NCBI GenBank assembly: GCA_002869855.2
Contig: NEWQ02000018.1
Coordinates: 16,863 to 53,480 of the forward strand
Reading direction: 5' to 3'
Source: Nitrospira sp. CG24D
Lineage (GTDB): Bacteria; Nitrospirota; Nitrospiria; Nitrospirales; Nitrospiraceae
Length of the DNA stretch: 36,618 nt
The notes below the pieces were generated by a model. It saw nothing but the letters and a program-made list of their open reading frames with translations, made no database searches and was not told the origin of the DNA. Positions within the stretch are counted from its first letter, which is position 1. Each line of letters opens with the position of its first letter. The position numbers and the translations under genes are program-made. This document shows, piece by piece, positions 15,516-22,718 of the stretch.

Positions 15516-15587
15516 CTGCGCGCATGCACCGAGCGCCGCCCACACAGCTCTTCCATCAATCAATCCCGCGCGCCCGGGCGCGAGCAT
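15516..15587. repeat. Degenerate member of the hairpin-repeat family (copy D)
   Basis: Bases 15516-15542, read on the minus strand, match the corresponding part of copy A (20281-20307) at 21 of 27 positions, and a TGCTCGC core occurs at the other end (near 15580-15586). Unlike copies A-C, it is not enclosed by long complementary arms, so it appears decayed. It fills the gap between mdh and the 136-residue protein gene. Confidence 0.5.
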
Positions 15588-15606
15588 AAAGGGTGCACTG
15601 GACCCG

Positions 15607-16017
15607 TCAATGCCCGCCCTCGTGCTCTGTCCAGCCTGCTACCTTGAAATTGATCGTGCAGACAAAATTATCCCCGTCGTAGAAATTGACCTTAATCTTC
15701 TTCTTGCCGTATGTCGCCGACAGGAACGCTTCTGGATCGTCCACGAGGGCCTGATACCCGCCTGCCGGATATTCACCCAGGTCGTGAAAGACCACGATCA
15801 TCCCGACCTTCACTTCTTGAAGAATCTTGGCCCAACAGCGCGGATAGACCTCCCAGAACTTGGCGTCGATCATGTCCTTAGTGGGCTCCTGGCGGTCCTC
15901 GCCAGGAATCACCGCCTGACCGAACTTCGCCAGCCGACGGACATAGGGATATTGATGCCCCGTAAACAATTTATAGAGCCAGGGTGGAACCGCGGGTCGT
16001 GCAGATGTATCGGACAT
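15607..16017 (-). CDS. Unknown small protein co-transcribed with the VWA protein
   Basis: Encodes 136 residues; not recognised. Its start lies 4 bases after the stop of the CbbO/NorD-like gene, so the two are almost certainly translated from one message. The composition is that of a soluble, mixed alpha/beta protein: a proline-rich start (PAVPPWLYKLFTG), a KFWEVYPRCWAKILQEV helix, a hydrophobic strand VGMIVVFHD, then KKKIKVNFYDGDNFVCTINFKVAGW, which reads like antiparallel strands, and a tail ending HEGGH. Histidines at the C-terminus and two cysteines could bind metal, but no known site is visible. The tight coupling suggests that it works with the VWA/AAA+ pair as a third component or client-specific adaptor. 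This is inference. Confidence 0.75.
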   Translation of the reverse strand: MSDTSARPAVPPWLYKLFTGHQYPYVRRLAKFGQAVIPGEDRQEPTKDMIDAKFWEVYPRCWAKILQEVKVGMIVVFHDLGEYPAGGYQALVDDPEAFLSATYGKKKIKVNFYDGDNFVCTINFKVAGWTEHEGGH

Positions 16018-16021
16018 AGGC

Positions 16022-19000
16022 CTACGTCGTCAATCGTTGATAAATTCGTGGCAACCGGGCCGGCAAAGACTCCACCCGGTCGATCACGGCAAACCGCACA
16101 TCGCCATACATCCGCCGAAGGTACGCGTCGGCCGCCGCATCGATCGTGACGCAGAAGGGATCGATCCCGGCCTGCCGGGCCTCACGCAGCGCCGCCTTGG
16201 TATCTTCGAGCGAATAGTCGTCTTTATAGTCCCCATCGAGCGGGCGCCCATCGCTCACCAGCACCAGGAGTTTCGTCCTGGCCTCACAGGCCCGCAGCTT
16301 AGCCGTCGCATGGCGGATGGCCGCGCCATCGCGATTCTGCTGCCTCGGCACCAGGCCGCCCAAGCGGTGCGCCGTTGCATGCCCCAAGGGCTCGTCGAAT
16401 TCTTTCACGATCGAAAACTCGACCTGCGCCCGGCCCTGTCCGGAGTAGGCATAGACCGCATACTGATCGCCGACCGCCTCCAGCGCTTCGCACAGGAGTA
16501 CCAGACTTTCCTTCTCGATGTCGATCACCCGCCGGCCGCTTTCGAGCTGGCGGCTGGTCGACCCGCTGACATCCATAAGAAATGCCACGGCCACATCCCG
16601 CTCTTTTTTCTCATGCCGGACATAAATACGATCGCTGCCTTCCATGCCCGCCTGCTGCTCCGCCACCCGGCGAACCAGAGCGTCGATATCCAAATCCTCG
16701 CCGTCGGCCTGCCCCGCTGTGCGCCGGAAGGCCGGGGGACGAAGACTTTCAAAAAACCGGCGGAGCGATTTCACCGCGCTTCGATGGGTCGTCAGGGCCG
16801 CCATGACGGCATCATCCGATCCGGATTCAGCCGGTTGCTCCACAACCTGGCACCACTGCACCCGGTAGTCCTGAATCGTCACATCCCATTCCGGATAGCG
16901 AATCCGCTTCACCCCGGCGCCGGCCACCTCCGCCAACGGCCGTTCCTCTACCGGCAAGACAAGCAACTCATCCACGACCGCAGGCAAAGCCCGCCCCCCG
17001 CCCATTACTTCGCTCATCGTTTCGTGCCGCGCGCCGCCTGAACTTTTCTGGTCGCCGCCTTGTTCCTTGGATCCACCCCCACCGCTGGCCACACGCTCGC
17101 CGGGTGTTTGCCCCTCGGTATCAGTATCCTTTTGCCCCGGCACCTGGTCCCGCGAGATAAACTCGGGGTTCATTTCTCCCCGGTACACCCAATTGGTCAT
17201 CGGACGATAGGGATCGCCGGTCTCTTCGGACCCCGTCGGCCCGACGCCCAACTCTTCCGGATTGTCCTGAACCGGATCGCCCTGAATCATCTCGGCCTTG
17301 GGCTGCAACAGTTCTTCCATGCGGACATAGACCGCATGGACAAGGCGCAACGTATCCTCCGCGGACGCCCCTGGCGCCAACACCGGGGCGCACATCGACC
17401 ACAGCAATGCAACTTCATCTTGAACCGCCCGGGGGACGGCCGATTCGACCGATTCGCCGGTCGAGAGGCGCAACAGACAATCGACCAGCAGTTCCTTTAC
17501 GGTTAGTCCGTGCGCCGGGTCGCGCGGAGTCACTGCCTCCCCGGCCACCCGCTGAAGATCCCGCTGAAGTCCTGGATACTCCCGCTGCAAATGCGCCTCA
17601 ACCCGCGCATCCTCCAGCACGATCCAGAGATCCTGAATCAAGCGCGGGTGCGGATAAAGCCGGAACAAGGCAGCCAGCGACGCCGGGTGCTGCACGCCGC
17701 GTCCATACCGGTCACAGACGGCCGTCACCACATCCTGAAGCGAGTCCAGTGTGAGGCGATAGGTGCCGAACTCGATATGGCCGGCTTCATGCGCAGCCAT
17801 TACCAGATAGAGCCGCACATTTTCATCGTAGGTCGGATACCGCCGGAGCAGCGCGGGAAGGGCAATGGTTCGTCCATCGGCACTGACCGTTGCGCGAGCA
17901 GGCACCGCCGTCACCGCAACCGGAAGCGCCTGAATCTGCACATCCGATCCGCACAGCCCCTGCACGAACAATTTGATGGTCCGGGCGACTTGCCGCAACG
18001 GCACACCGCTCAAAGCTTGCTCCACCGATGCCAAGGCCCGCTGCGATTCCAACCCGAAGTACGCTCTCGCTCCCTCTACACTGTAGGCCAGGACTTCCAT
18101 CCCCGCCTTGAACCAATTTTCAAATCGCGCCACAGCATCGGGGGAAACTCCGATCATGGCGACGATCTCAGGGCCGCGCCGCAGATACGCGAGTGTCGCC
18201 GCCGCATCCCGTTCAGCGATTAATCCCCCGTATTGCACTACTTTGAGCTGCCACTCGACCGAGGACAAGGTCCGCAGCAGCGCCGGCGCCTCCGCTAACC
18301 AGGCAATGGCAGACTCTGGCGAATGCTCAGCCAGCACCGCTCCAAGCGATAAGACTTTCGGGCGGAGCGCCGCATGCTCCAGGTCTCCGAGAATCGCCGG
18401 ACTGGTCCGGAGAAACTCCAACGTGCCCAGATAGTCAGGGTTCCCGATGGCATTCGGTTGAATCAGCTTCATGCCGAATCCGACCCACTGCCGCACGTCA
18501 CTCAGCGGCAGGACCGGCGCAATGGCTGCGAGTTGCCGGATGTACTCCAGGCCTACCACCACATCGATCTGTGTCAGTTCCACCCCGATCTCAAGCCATG
18601 GCTGTAACTGCTCCGCGGGAATCACGTCGAGGAGAAGCGGCGCCGTCCGGAGATACTCCAGGGTCACATTGGCATCTTGCTCGGCCAGCTCGGCCCCGAC
18701 GGCGAGAATAGCGCTACGCGCCGCCAGCTGGTCCACCACCCCCAGCATGCGCGGGCTTTCCTTAAAATACTTCAACGCAGACGCACCCGAGGATTCGACC
18801 AGGACGATGCCGAGATTGAGCCAGGCGACGACCGGCGTCAGACCAGCCCGGCGGGCCAATTCAGGAAGCGCCTCGACCGCAGCGCGGCCGACCTTTTCAG
18901 ACACATCGGCCAGTTCTTCCAAGAGTGACAACACCGCCGCAACCGGCTCCGGCTTGCCTCCGACCGCAGCTAATCGGGCAACCAGCTGCTCGGCCGAGGC

Positions 19001-19060
19001 CTGCCCCAGATCGCCGCTCAACCGATTGATCAACGCTGTTGCCGCGTGAGAGTCAGCCAT
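16022..19060 (-). CDS. NorD/CbbO-like VWA protein with N-terminal helical repeats
   Basis: Encodes 1012 residues. The ATG at 19060 lies 36 bases after a good promoter; the longer frame from 19291 would overlap ftrB. Residues about 75-345 contain six or seven helical units of about 38 residues, each with a (Y/F/W)(L/F/I)xxxPxxL core at about 98, 136, 173, 216, 254 and 292. A central part carries HEAGH (424-428) with a downstream LEDARVE (482-488), a gluzincin-like metal site seen in NorD proteins. A charged, glycine-rich linker (about 590-690) leads to a C-terminal VWA domain with MIDAS DVSGST (830-835) and VSDGRP (936-941). NorD/CbbO proteins pair with MoxR-type AAA+ ATPases to remodel or activate metalloenzymes; CbbQO acts on Rubisco. 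The matching ATPase is at 21807. No Rubisco or NO reductase gene is present, so the client is unknown. Confidence 0.9.
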   Translation of the reverse strand: MADSHAATALINRLSGDLGQASAEQLVARLAAVGGKPEPVAAVLSLLEELADVSEKVGRAAVEALPELARRAGLTPVVAWLNLGIVLVESSGASALKYFKESPRMLGVVDQLAARSAILAVGAELAEQDANVTLEYLRTAPLLLDVIPAEQLQPWLEIGVELTQIDVVVGLEYIRQLAAIAPVLPLSDVRQWVGFGMKLIQPNAIGNPDYLGTLEFLRTSPAILGDLEHAALRPKVLSLGAVLAEHSPESAIAWLAEAPALLRTLSSVEWQLKVVQYGGLIAERDAAATLAYLRRGPEIVAMIGVSPDAVARFENWFKAGMEVLAYSVEGARAYFGLESQRALASVEQALSGVPLRQVARTIKLFVQGLCGSDVQIQALPVAVTAVPARATVSADGRTIALPALLRRYPTYDENVRLYLVMAAHEAGHIEFGTYRLTLDSLQDVVTAVCDRYGRGVQHPASLAALFRLYPHPRLIQDLWIVLEDARVEAHLQREYPGLQRDLQRVAGEAVTPRDPAHGLTVKELLVDCLLRLSTGESVESAVPRAVQDEVALLWSMCAPVLAPGASAEDTLRLVHAVYVRMEELLQPKAEMIQGDPVQDNPEELGVGPTGSEETGDPYRPMTNWVYRGEMNPEFISRDQVPGQKDTDTEGQTPGERVASGGGGSKEQGGDQKSSGGARHETMSEVMGGGRALPAVVDELLVLPVEERPLAEVAGAGVKRIRYPEWDVTIQDYRVQWCQVVEQPAESGSDDAVMAALTTHRSAVKSLRRFFESLRPPAFRRTAGQADGEDLDIDALVRRVAEQQAGMEGSDRIYVRHEKKERDVAVAFLMDVSGSTSRQLESGRRVIDIEKESLVLLCEALEAVGDQYAVYAYSGQGRAQVEFSIVKEFDEPLGHATAHRLGGLVPRQQNRDGAAIRHATAKLRACEARTKLLVLVSDGRPLDGDYKDDYSLEDTKAALREARQAGIDPFCVTIDAAADAYLRRMYGDVRFAVIDRVESLPARLPRIYQRLTT

Positions 19061-19102
19061 GGCCCATCTATCCAAATTGATGCCGAATTTGCGAAGTGGT
19101 GG

Positions 19103-19131
19103 ATTGTAAAGGACGCCCTGGCGCTTGTAAA
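19103..19131 (-). promoter_or_regulatory. Promoter of the VWA gene
   Basis: Minus strand TTTACA (19131-19126), a 17-base spacer and TACAAT (19108-19103). Both hexamers are five of six. Start near 19096. It overlaps the divergent ftrB promoter. Confidence 0.7.
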
Positions 19132-19133
19132 CT
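19104..19133 (+). promoter_or_regulatory. Candidate promoter of ftrB
   Basis: TTGTAA (19104-19109), an 18-base spacer and TAAACT (19128-19133). It occupies almost the same bases as the VWA gene promoter, so RNA polymerase could use only one at a time. Confidence 0.4.
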
Positions 19134-19175
19134 AGCGATTCCTGCTCCGGACGCATCGATCTGAAGGGAGACAGC

Positions 19176-19607
19176 ATGGCCGAACCCAAGCAAGAGAGCC
19201 TCGATAAAATGTGGAAATACGTGAAGGGGTTTGCCGAAAAGAGCGGCACCACTATGCACCCTACTCCCGCCGTCACCGAAGCCGTCGTCAAAGGCCTGGC
19301 GATGCATATCGACGAACTTGGAAAGCCCCTCTGCCCCTGTAATTTCTATAAGGATAAGCAGGCCGAAGCGAAACTCCGGCGATGGATGTGCGCCTGCGAT
19401 GAAATGCAGATCTATAAATACTGCCACTGCCTCCTGTTTGTCCGGGAAGACGGTATGCCGATTACCGAATACCTTCCCGAGGGCCACGAGGGACGGGAAA
19501 TCTACGGTCTCATCACTGACCCGACTCCCGACAAAGGCCGCGCGCTGAAACATAAGGCAACCGTACCCGTCGCTCCTCCCGACAAGCCGGCGCCTTCCGA
19601 AAAATGA
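19176..19607 (+). CDS. ftrB: Ferredoxin:thioredoxin reductase catalytic subunit
   Basis: Encodes 143 residues; GGGAG precedes the ATG. The exact family signature is present: Cys53-Pro-Cys55, 16 residues, Cys72-Ala-Cys74, 8 residues, Cys83-His-Cys85 (CPC-x16-CxC-x8-CHC), with CAC in place of CPC in the middle. These supply the [4Fe-4S] cluster and the redox-active disulfide that passes electrons from ferredoxin to thioredoxin. The C-terminal about 25 residues are a proline-rich tail. No FTR variable subunit or thioredoxin gene lies nearby; many non-phototrophs have only this subunit. Its stop overlaps the next gene (ATGA), linking it to a secreted protein. A glutaredoxin at 29074 is a possible further thiol partner. 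Confidence 0.94.
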   Translation: MAEPKQESLDKMWKYVKGFAEKSGTTMHPTPAVTEAVVKGLAMHIDELGKPLCPCNFYKDKQAEAKLRRWMCACDEMQIYKYCHCLLFVREDGMPITEYLPEGHEGREIYGLITDPTPDKGRALKHKATVPVAPPDKPAPSEK

Positions 19608-20221
19608 CCATCTTACGACCAGGCCAACGCCTCTCGCTCGGAGTAGCGGTGCTGCTCCTGGCCAGCGGCCTCTGCCTGAGTCAGGGGGCTGCCGTCGAAT
19701 CGAGTCCGGCGTCCCCTCCGGTCTTCAATGAAAAGGAGTTCGTTGCCTATAAACAGAAAGGACACGGCACGTTGGCAGGCCAGGTCTTCCTGGGGGCCTC
19801 GTCAGGAAAGGCCATCACACAGGCCGGTGTTCCGGTCCATCTGATTCCTGTTACGAAGTACACTCGCTACTGGTTCGACCATAGCGCGAGAGGAACCGCC
19901 TGTTCGTCACCGGGTGATCCACCAACAGCCAATGCCACACCGACGTCACACCAGCCCTTGAACTGCGCCCAGGAGGCCCTTCGGCAACTGGATTCGGACA
20001 AACGAATCCTCCCCTATCTCCGCACCACCAGGGCCAATCCAACCGGCCACTTCTGGTTCACCAAGATTCCGGCAGGTCGCTATTACATCATCAGCGTGAT
20101 TGAGGGCAGTTCACAAAAAGAAGACGGACCGGCAGGAATCGCGTGGCTGACGGTTGATCTTGACGCGGCTGAAAAAGCAACGAATCTCGTGGTCACCGAC
20201 TGCAAAAGCACTCTCTGTTAA
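19604..20221 (+). CDS. Secreted protein with a carboxypeptidase-regulatory-like beta fold
   Basis: Encodes 205 residues. ATGA overlap with the ftrB stop shows translational coupling. A signal peptide covers about residues 1-28 (hydrophobic SLGVAVLLLASGLCLS, cleavage near QGA). The mature part has GTLAGQVFLGASSGKAITQAGVPVHLIPVT and later GHFWFTKIPAGRYYIISVIEG, a pattern like the beta-sandwich carboxypeptidase-regulatory or prealbumin-like domains. Two late cysteines (DCKSTLC) and an earlier pair may form disulfides. Role unknown. Being coupled to ftrB is curious because that protein is cytosolic. Confidence 0.75.
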   Translation: MTILRPGQRLSLGVAVLLLASGLCLSQGAAVESSPASPPVFNEKEFVAYKQKGHGTLAGQVFLGASSGKAITQAGVPVHLIPVTKYTRYWFDHSARGTACSSPGDPPTANATPTSHQPLNCAQEALRQLDSDKRILPYLRTTRANPTGHFWFTKIPAGRYYIISVIEGSSQKEDGPAGIAWLTVDLDAAEKATNLVVTDCKSTLC

Positions 20222-20260
20222 TCTGCCCCTTTTCGAACAATCTTCCCCTTTCACCACCGT

Positions 20261-20374
20261 AGGGGCATCGGTCGATGTTCCCCTGCGCGCATCGAGCGAC
20301 CACCGCCCTCAATCGGACATTTGATGAGTCTTGCGTGGGCGGTCAGCGAGCAAGGAACATCGACCGATGCCCCT
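20261..20374. repeat. Hairpin repeat, copy A (21-bp perfect arms)
   Basis: The 21-base arm 20261-20281 is the exact reverse complement of 20354-20374. The 72 bases between carry the conserved inner sequence: 20281-20313 matches copy C (34477-34509) in inverse orientation at 29 of 33 positions, and 20335-20353 matches 34437-34455 at 16 of 19. It lies in the gap between two convergent genes. Confidence 0.85.
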
Positions 20375-20387
20375 AATCCCCTCCCCC

Positions 20388-20822
20388 TCACTCCCACCCG
20401 CTCACGTCATAGCCCCTCTCAATAAGACAATGCACGACAGAGTCGGCATAGGCTGGGTCAGGATCTACCGGTTTGTATGCGCCAGCGGCCAGTCCGCCAA
20501 TGAAACCCAAGCCGCCACCAACAGCCGCGCCGATCGCAACACCCACACCGCCTCCAATCAAGCCAGCTGAAGCCCCACCCGCTCCCCCGATGATCAATCC
20601 CAACAGCCCGCCGCTGGCGATACTCCCAGAGCGGTTCACACCGGATTTTAATCCGGCCCGTTCCGCTTTATCCTGACAGGCGGCAATATCCTGCTCCGCC
20701 CCTTCTTTCCCGTTCAATTGCAGATGCTTGTTCGAACGCAACACCGGCCCCGGCGCCGCACAGGCCCCAAGACTAAGCAGTAATAGAACGGCGACAATCC
20801 GGCACATCGATTGGCTCAGCAC
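20388..20822 (-). CDS. Glycine-zipper lipoprotein
   Basis: Encodes 144 residues from a GTG at 20822 with GGAGGGG seven bases upstream; the ATG at 20807 is also possible. Lipobox LGAC gives lipidated Cys21. After a KHLQLNGKEGAEQDIAAC stretch, residues about 60-105 are almost entirely Gly/Ala/Ile/Leu in GxxxG spacing, a glycine-zipper transmembrane hairpin. The end is PDPAYADSVVHCLIERGYDVSGWE. This fits the outer-membrane OmpA-like or osmotically induced glycine-zipper group, but the function is unknown. It is a paralog of the gene at 21028: same lipobox, same HLQ..GKE.AEQDI.AC block, same zipper and same GY(D/E)V(S/T)GW ending. The gap holds a hairpin repeat and a palindrome. Confidence 0.85.
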   Translation of the reverse strand: MLSQSMCRIVAVLLLLSLGACAAPGPVLRSNKHLQLNGKEGAEQDIAACQDKAERAGLKSGVNRSGSIASGGLLGLIIGGAGGASAGLIGGGVGVAIGAAVGGGLGFIGGLAAGAYKPVDPDPAYADSVVHCLIERGYDVSGWE

Positions 20823-20870
20823 GCTTTTACCCCTCCGATCATTCTCTCCCCAACTACCTAGCCGATTGCC

Positions 20871-20902
20871 TTGGTCAATGCGCCATTGCGCGCATTGACC
20901 AA
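20871..20902. repeat. Perfect 13-bp palindrome
   Basis: TTGGTCAATGCGC (20871-20883) is perfectly complementary to GCGCATTGACCAA (20890-20902) across a 6-base loop. It lies about 50 bases upstream of the lipoprotein start at 20822 (minus strand) and next to hairpin repeat B. It could be a regulator site or the remnant of an element. Confidence 0.8.
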
Positions 20903-20925
20903 CCACCACCGTTCCCCATTTCAGA

Positions 20926-21019
20926 CCTGGGCCTCGGGGTTGATTTCTACTGCGCGCATCCAACGAGGGCCTTCTGAGGCCGCGCGTTGGGCGAGCACGA
21001 AACAACCCCGAGGCCCAGG
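20926..21019. repeat. Hairpin repeat, copy B (17-bp perfect arms)
   Basis: CCTGGGCCTCGGGGTTG (20926-20942) is the exact reverse complement of 21003-21019. The interior has its own nested hairpin (CCAACG with CGTTGG, GGCCT with AGGCC) and shares the GATGCGCGCAG and TGCTCG cores with copies A, C and D. It lies between the two lipoprotein paralogs. Confidence 0.8.
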
Positions 21020-21027
21020 CCATTCCC

Positions 21028-21462
21028 TCACTGCCACCCCGTCACTTCATATCCCTTTTCTTGCAAACACCGATTGACGAAATTCGCGTACGCCTGATTC
21101 GGCTGTGGGGAACCTGCGAACGCGTAGAAAATACCGGTGAGGAGTCCCCAGACCGCCCCGCTCGCGGCGCCAATGATCGATCCACTCCCGGCCGCACCGG
21201 AAATAGCGCCTCCGACTGCGCCCGCCGCGGCACCCACACCCGCTCCGACCGCTGTACTCGTCGCCACCCGGCCCCCCTTTCCGCTCGCCTCTTCGGCTCC
21301 GGCAGACTCAGCCAGTTGTTTGCACGCGTCGATATCCTGTTCCGCCACCTCCTTGCCAACCGACTGCAAATGAGGATTGGGATACAAGACCGGCTTCGCG
21401 CTCGAACAGGCCGACGTCACCACGCAGAGCGCACCAACGAGAGCCGCTGCCCATCTATTCAT
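21028..21462 (-). CDS. Glycine-zipper lipoprotein (paralog)
   Basis: Encodes 144 residues; the ATG overlaps the stop of the DUF167 gene (ATGA), fixing the start. The lipobox TSAC gives lipidated Cys19. The HLQSVGKEVAEQDIDACKQLAESAG block, a Gly/Ala-rich zipper (VGAGVGAAAGAVGGAISGAAG) and the end GYEVTGWQ match the gene at 20388. Duplicated and coupled to DUF167, it seems an envelope protein, perhaps an outer-membrane component of stress response. No enzymatic motif is present. Confidence 0.85.
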   Translation of the reverse strand: MNRWAAALVGALCVVTSACSSAKPVLYPNPHLQSVGKEVAEQDIDACKQLAESAGAEEASGKGGRVATSTAVGAGVGAAAGAVGGAISGAAGSGSIIGAASGAVWGLLTGIFYAFAGSPQPNQAYANFVNRCLQEKGYEVTGWQ

Positions 21463-21779
21463 GAGGCCACCGATCCTTTCCCTGCGGTCAGGCCCAATCG
21501 CGCCAGCACCTCCGCCGCGTTCAGCGTCCTGCACAGAACCCGTTTGTGCCGCCCCCCGGCGCCGGCATGAATCGCGAGCGTGGATGGAGGCACCTTGAGC
21601 TGCGTCGCAAGAAACTCGAGCAAGGCGTCATTCGCCCTGCCATCAATCGGCGGAGCCGCTACACGAATCTTGAGCGCATCACCGTGCAAACCGACACACT
21701 CGGACTTCGAGGCTTTGGGTTGGACCTGAATCGTGAGGATCGCGCCGCCCTTAGTGTCCTGCACGATCGGATGAGTCAT
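21459..21779 (-). CDS. DUF167 (YggU-like) protein
   Basis: Encodes 106 residues, a single DUF167 domain. The typical pattern is GAILTIQVQPKASKSECVG, then LKIRVAAPPIDGRANDALLEFLATQLKVPPS and the C-terminal GRHKRVLC. The role is unknown in all species; the fold suggests RNA or protein binding. It starts 27 bases after cbbQ and overlaps the next lipoprotein gene, so it belongs to the same transcript. No clear Shine-Dalgarno is visible. Confidence 0.9.
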   Translation of the reverse strand: MTHPIVQDTKGGAILTIQVQPKASKSECVGLHGDALKIRVAAPPIDGRANDALLEFLATQLKVPPSTLAIHAGAGGRHKRVLCRTLNAAEVLARLGLTAGKGSVAS

Positions 21780-21806
21780 GCGTGTAAGGAGTCGTGACGG
21801 CGTGGA

Positions 21807-22625
21807 CTAGAAAATGGCTTTGACCAGCTCGTGGATGCTGCGCTGCATATCCCCATCGTCGGTGATCGGACGGGCGATCGCCACGTCGCAGGCCTGATCG
21901 GGCGCGACACCTTGCTTGATGAGCGTCCCGGCATAGATCAGCAACCGGGTACTCACGCCCTCTTCCAACCCATGGTTCTTGAGATTGCGGACTTTGCCGC
22001 CGAGTTTCACGAGCTTCTCGGCGATTTCCCGGCTGACCCCTGCCTCACGCTCCACCACGGTGGTTTCGATCGCGGGGGACGGATAGTCGAACTCGATGGC
22101 CATGAATCGCTGCTTGGTGCTTTGCTTCAAATCCTTGAGAACGCTTTGATAGCCCGGGTTGTAAGAGATCACGAGCATAAAGTCATCAGCCGCCTCGATG
22201 ATCTGGCCCTTCTTCTCGATCGGCAGCACGCGACGATCGTCGCTGAGCGGATGGATGATCACGGTCGTGTCTTTCCGCGCCTCGACCACCTCGTCGAGAT
22301 ACACAATCGCCCCATGCTTCACGCCGACGGTCAAAGGGCCGTCCACCCACACTGTCTCCTGCCCCTTCAACAAATAGCGCCCGACCAGATCGGACGCGGT
22401 GAGATCTTCATGACAGGCGACGGTAATCAGCGGACGGCCCAGCTTGTGCGCCATATGCTGCACGAATCGGGTCTTCCCGCATCCGGTCGGCCCCTTCAGC
22501 ATCACCGGCATCTTGCTCTTGGCGGCAATCGTAAACAAACCGACCTCGCCACGCACCTCGGCGTAGAACGGTTCCCGGTCAATGCGAAAGGCCTGAATAT
22601 CGAGTTCGCGTCCTGGCTGACTCAT
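21807..22625 (-). CDS. cbbQ: CbbQ/NirQ/NorQ-type MoxR AAA+ ATPase
   Basis: Encodes 272 residues. Walker A GPTGCGKT at 45-52, pre-sensor region [19 protein letters not shown] at about 70-88, Walker [12 protein letters not shown] at about 106-116, and sensor-1 VISYNPGYQ at 152-160. The C-terminal domain ([16 protein letters not shown]) matches the CbbQ_C region. These ATPases form hexameric rings and, with a VWA/NorD-type adaptor, remodel inhibited or apo-enzymes. The likely adaptor is the gene at 16022, 2.7 kb away on the same strand, separated by lipoprotein genes, the ftrB pair and repeats. It lies 93 bases after the sensor kinase gene. The symbol is used for family; the Rubisco role is not implied. 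Confidence 0.93.
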   Translation of the reverse strand: MSQPGRELDIQAFRIDREPFYAEVRGEVGLFTIAAKSKMPVMLKGPTGCGKTRFVQHMAHKLGRPLITVACHEDLTASDLVGRYLLKGQETVWVDGPLTVGVKHGAIVYLDEVVEARKDTTVIIHPLSDDRRVLPIEKKGQIIEAADDFMLVISYNPGYQSVLKDLKQSTKQRFMAIEFDYPSPAIETTVVEREAGVSREIAEKLVKLGGKVRNLKNHGLEEGVSTRLLIYAGTLIKQGVAPDQACDVAIARPITDDGDMQRSIHELVKAIF

Positions 22626-22718
22626 AGCTGATCCATCCTACTGTGAAGTATTTTGGGGCACGATAAACGGAACCGAGGGGGAAGATCAAGCCGATCGGCG
22701 GGAGATCAGGCCGCCGCG

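Noticed and set aside
16037..17041. Long open frames opposite the VWA gene (also 17510-18223 and 18471-19049)
   Set aside because: Arg/Pro/His-rich translations without starts or ribosome sites; they mirror the real gene on the other strand in GC-rich DNA.
19061..19291. N-terminal extension of the VWA gene
   Set aside because: It overlaps the divergent ftrB coding start and lies upstream of the promoter at 19103-19131.
20261..20374. CRISPR array or integron attC at the hairpin repeats
   Set aside because: There are no regularly spaced direct repeats with unique spacers, no cas genes, and the attC core boxes are missing in these elements.
21807..22625. A Rubisco activase system (CbbQO)
   Set aside because: The family match is real, but no cbbL/cbbS or other Calvin-cycle gene is present; only the chaperone family is asserted.
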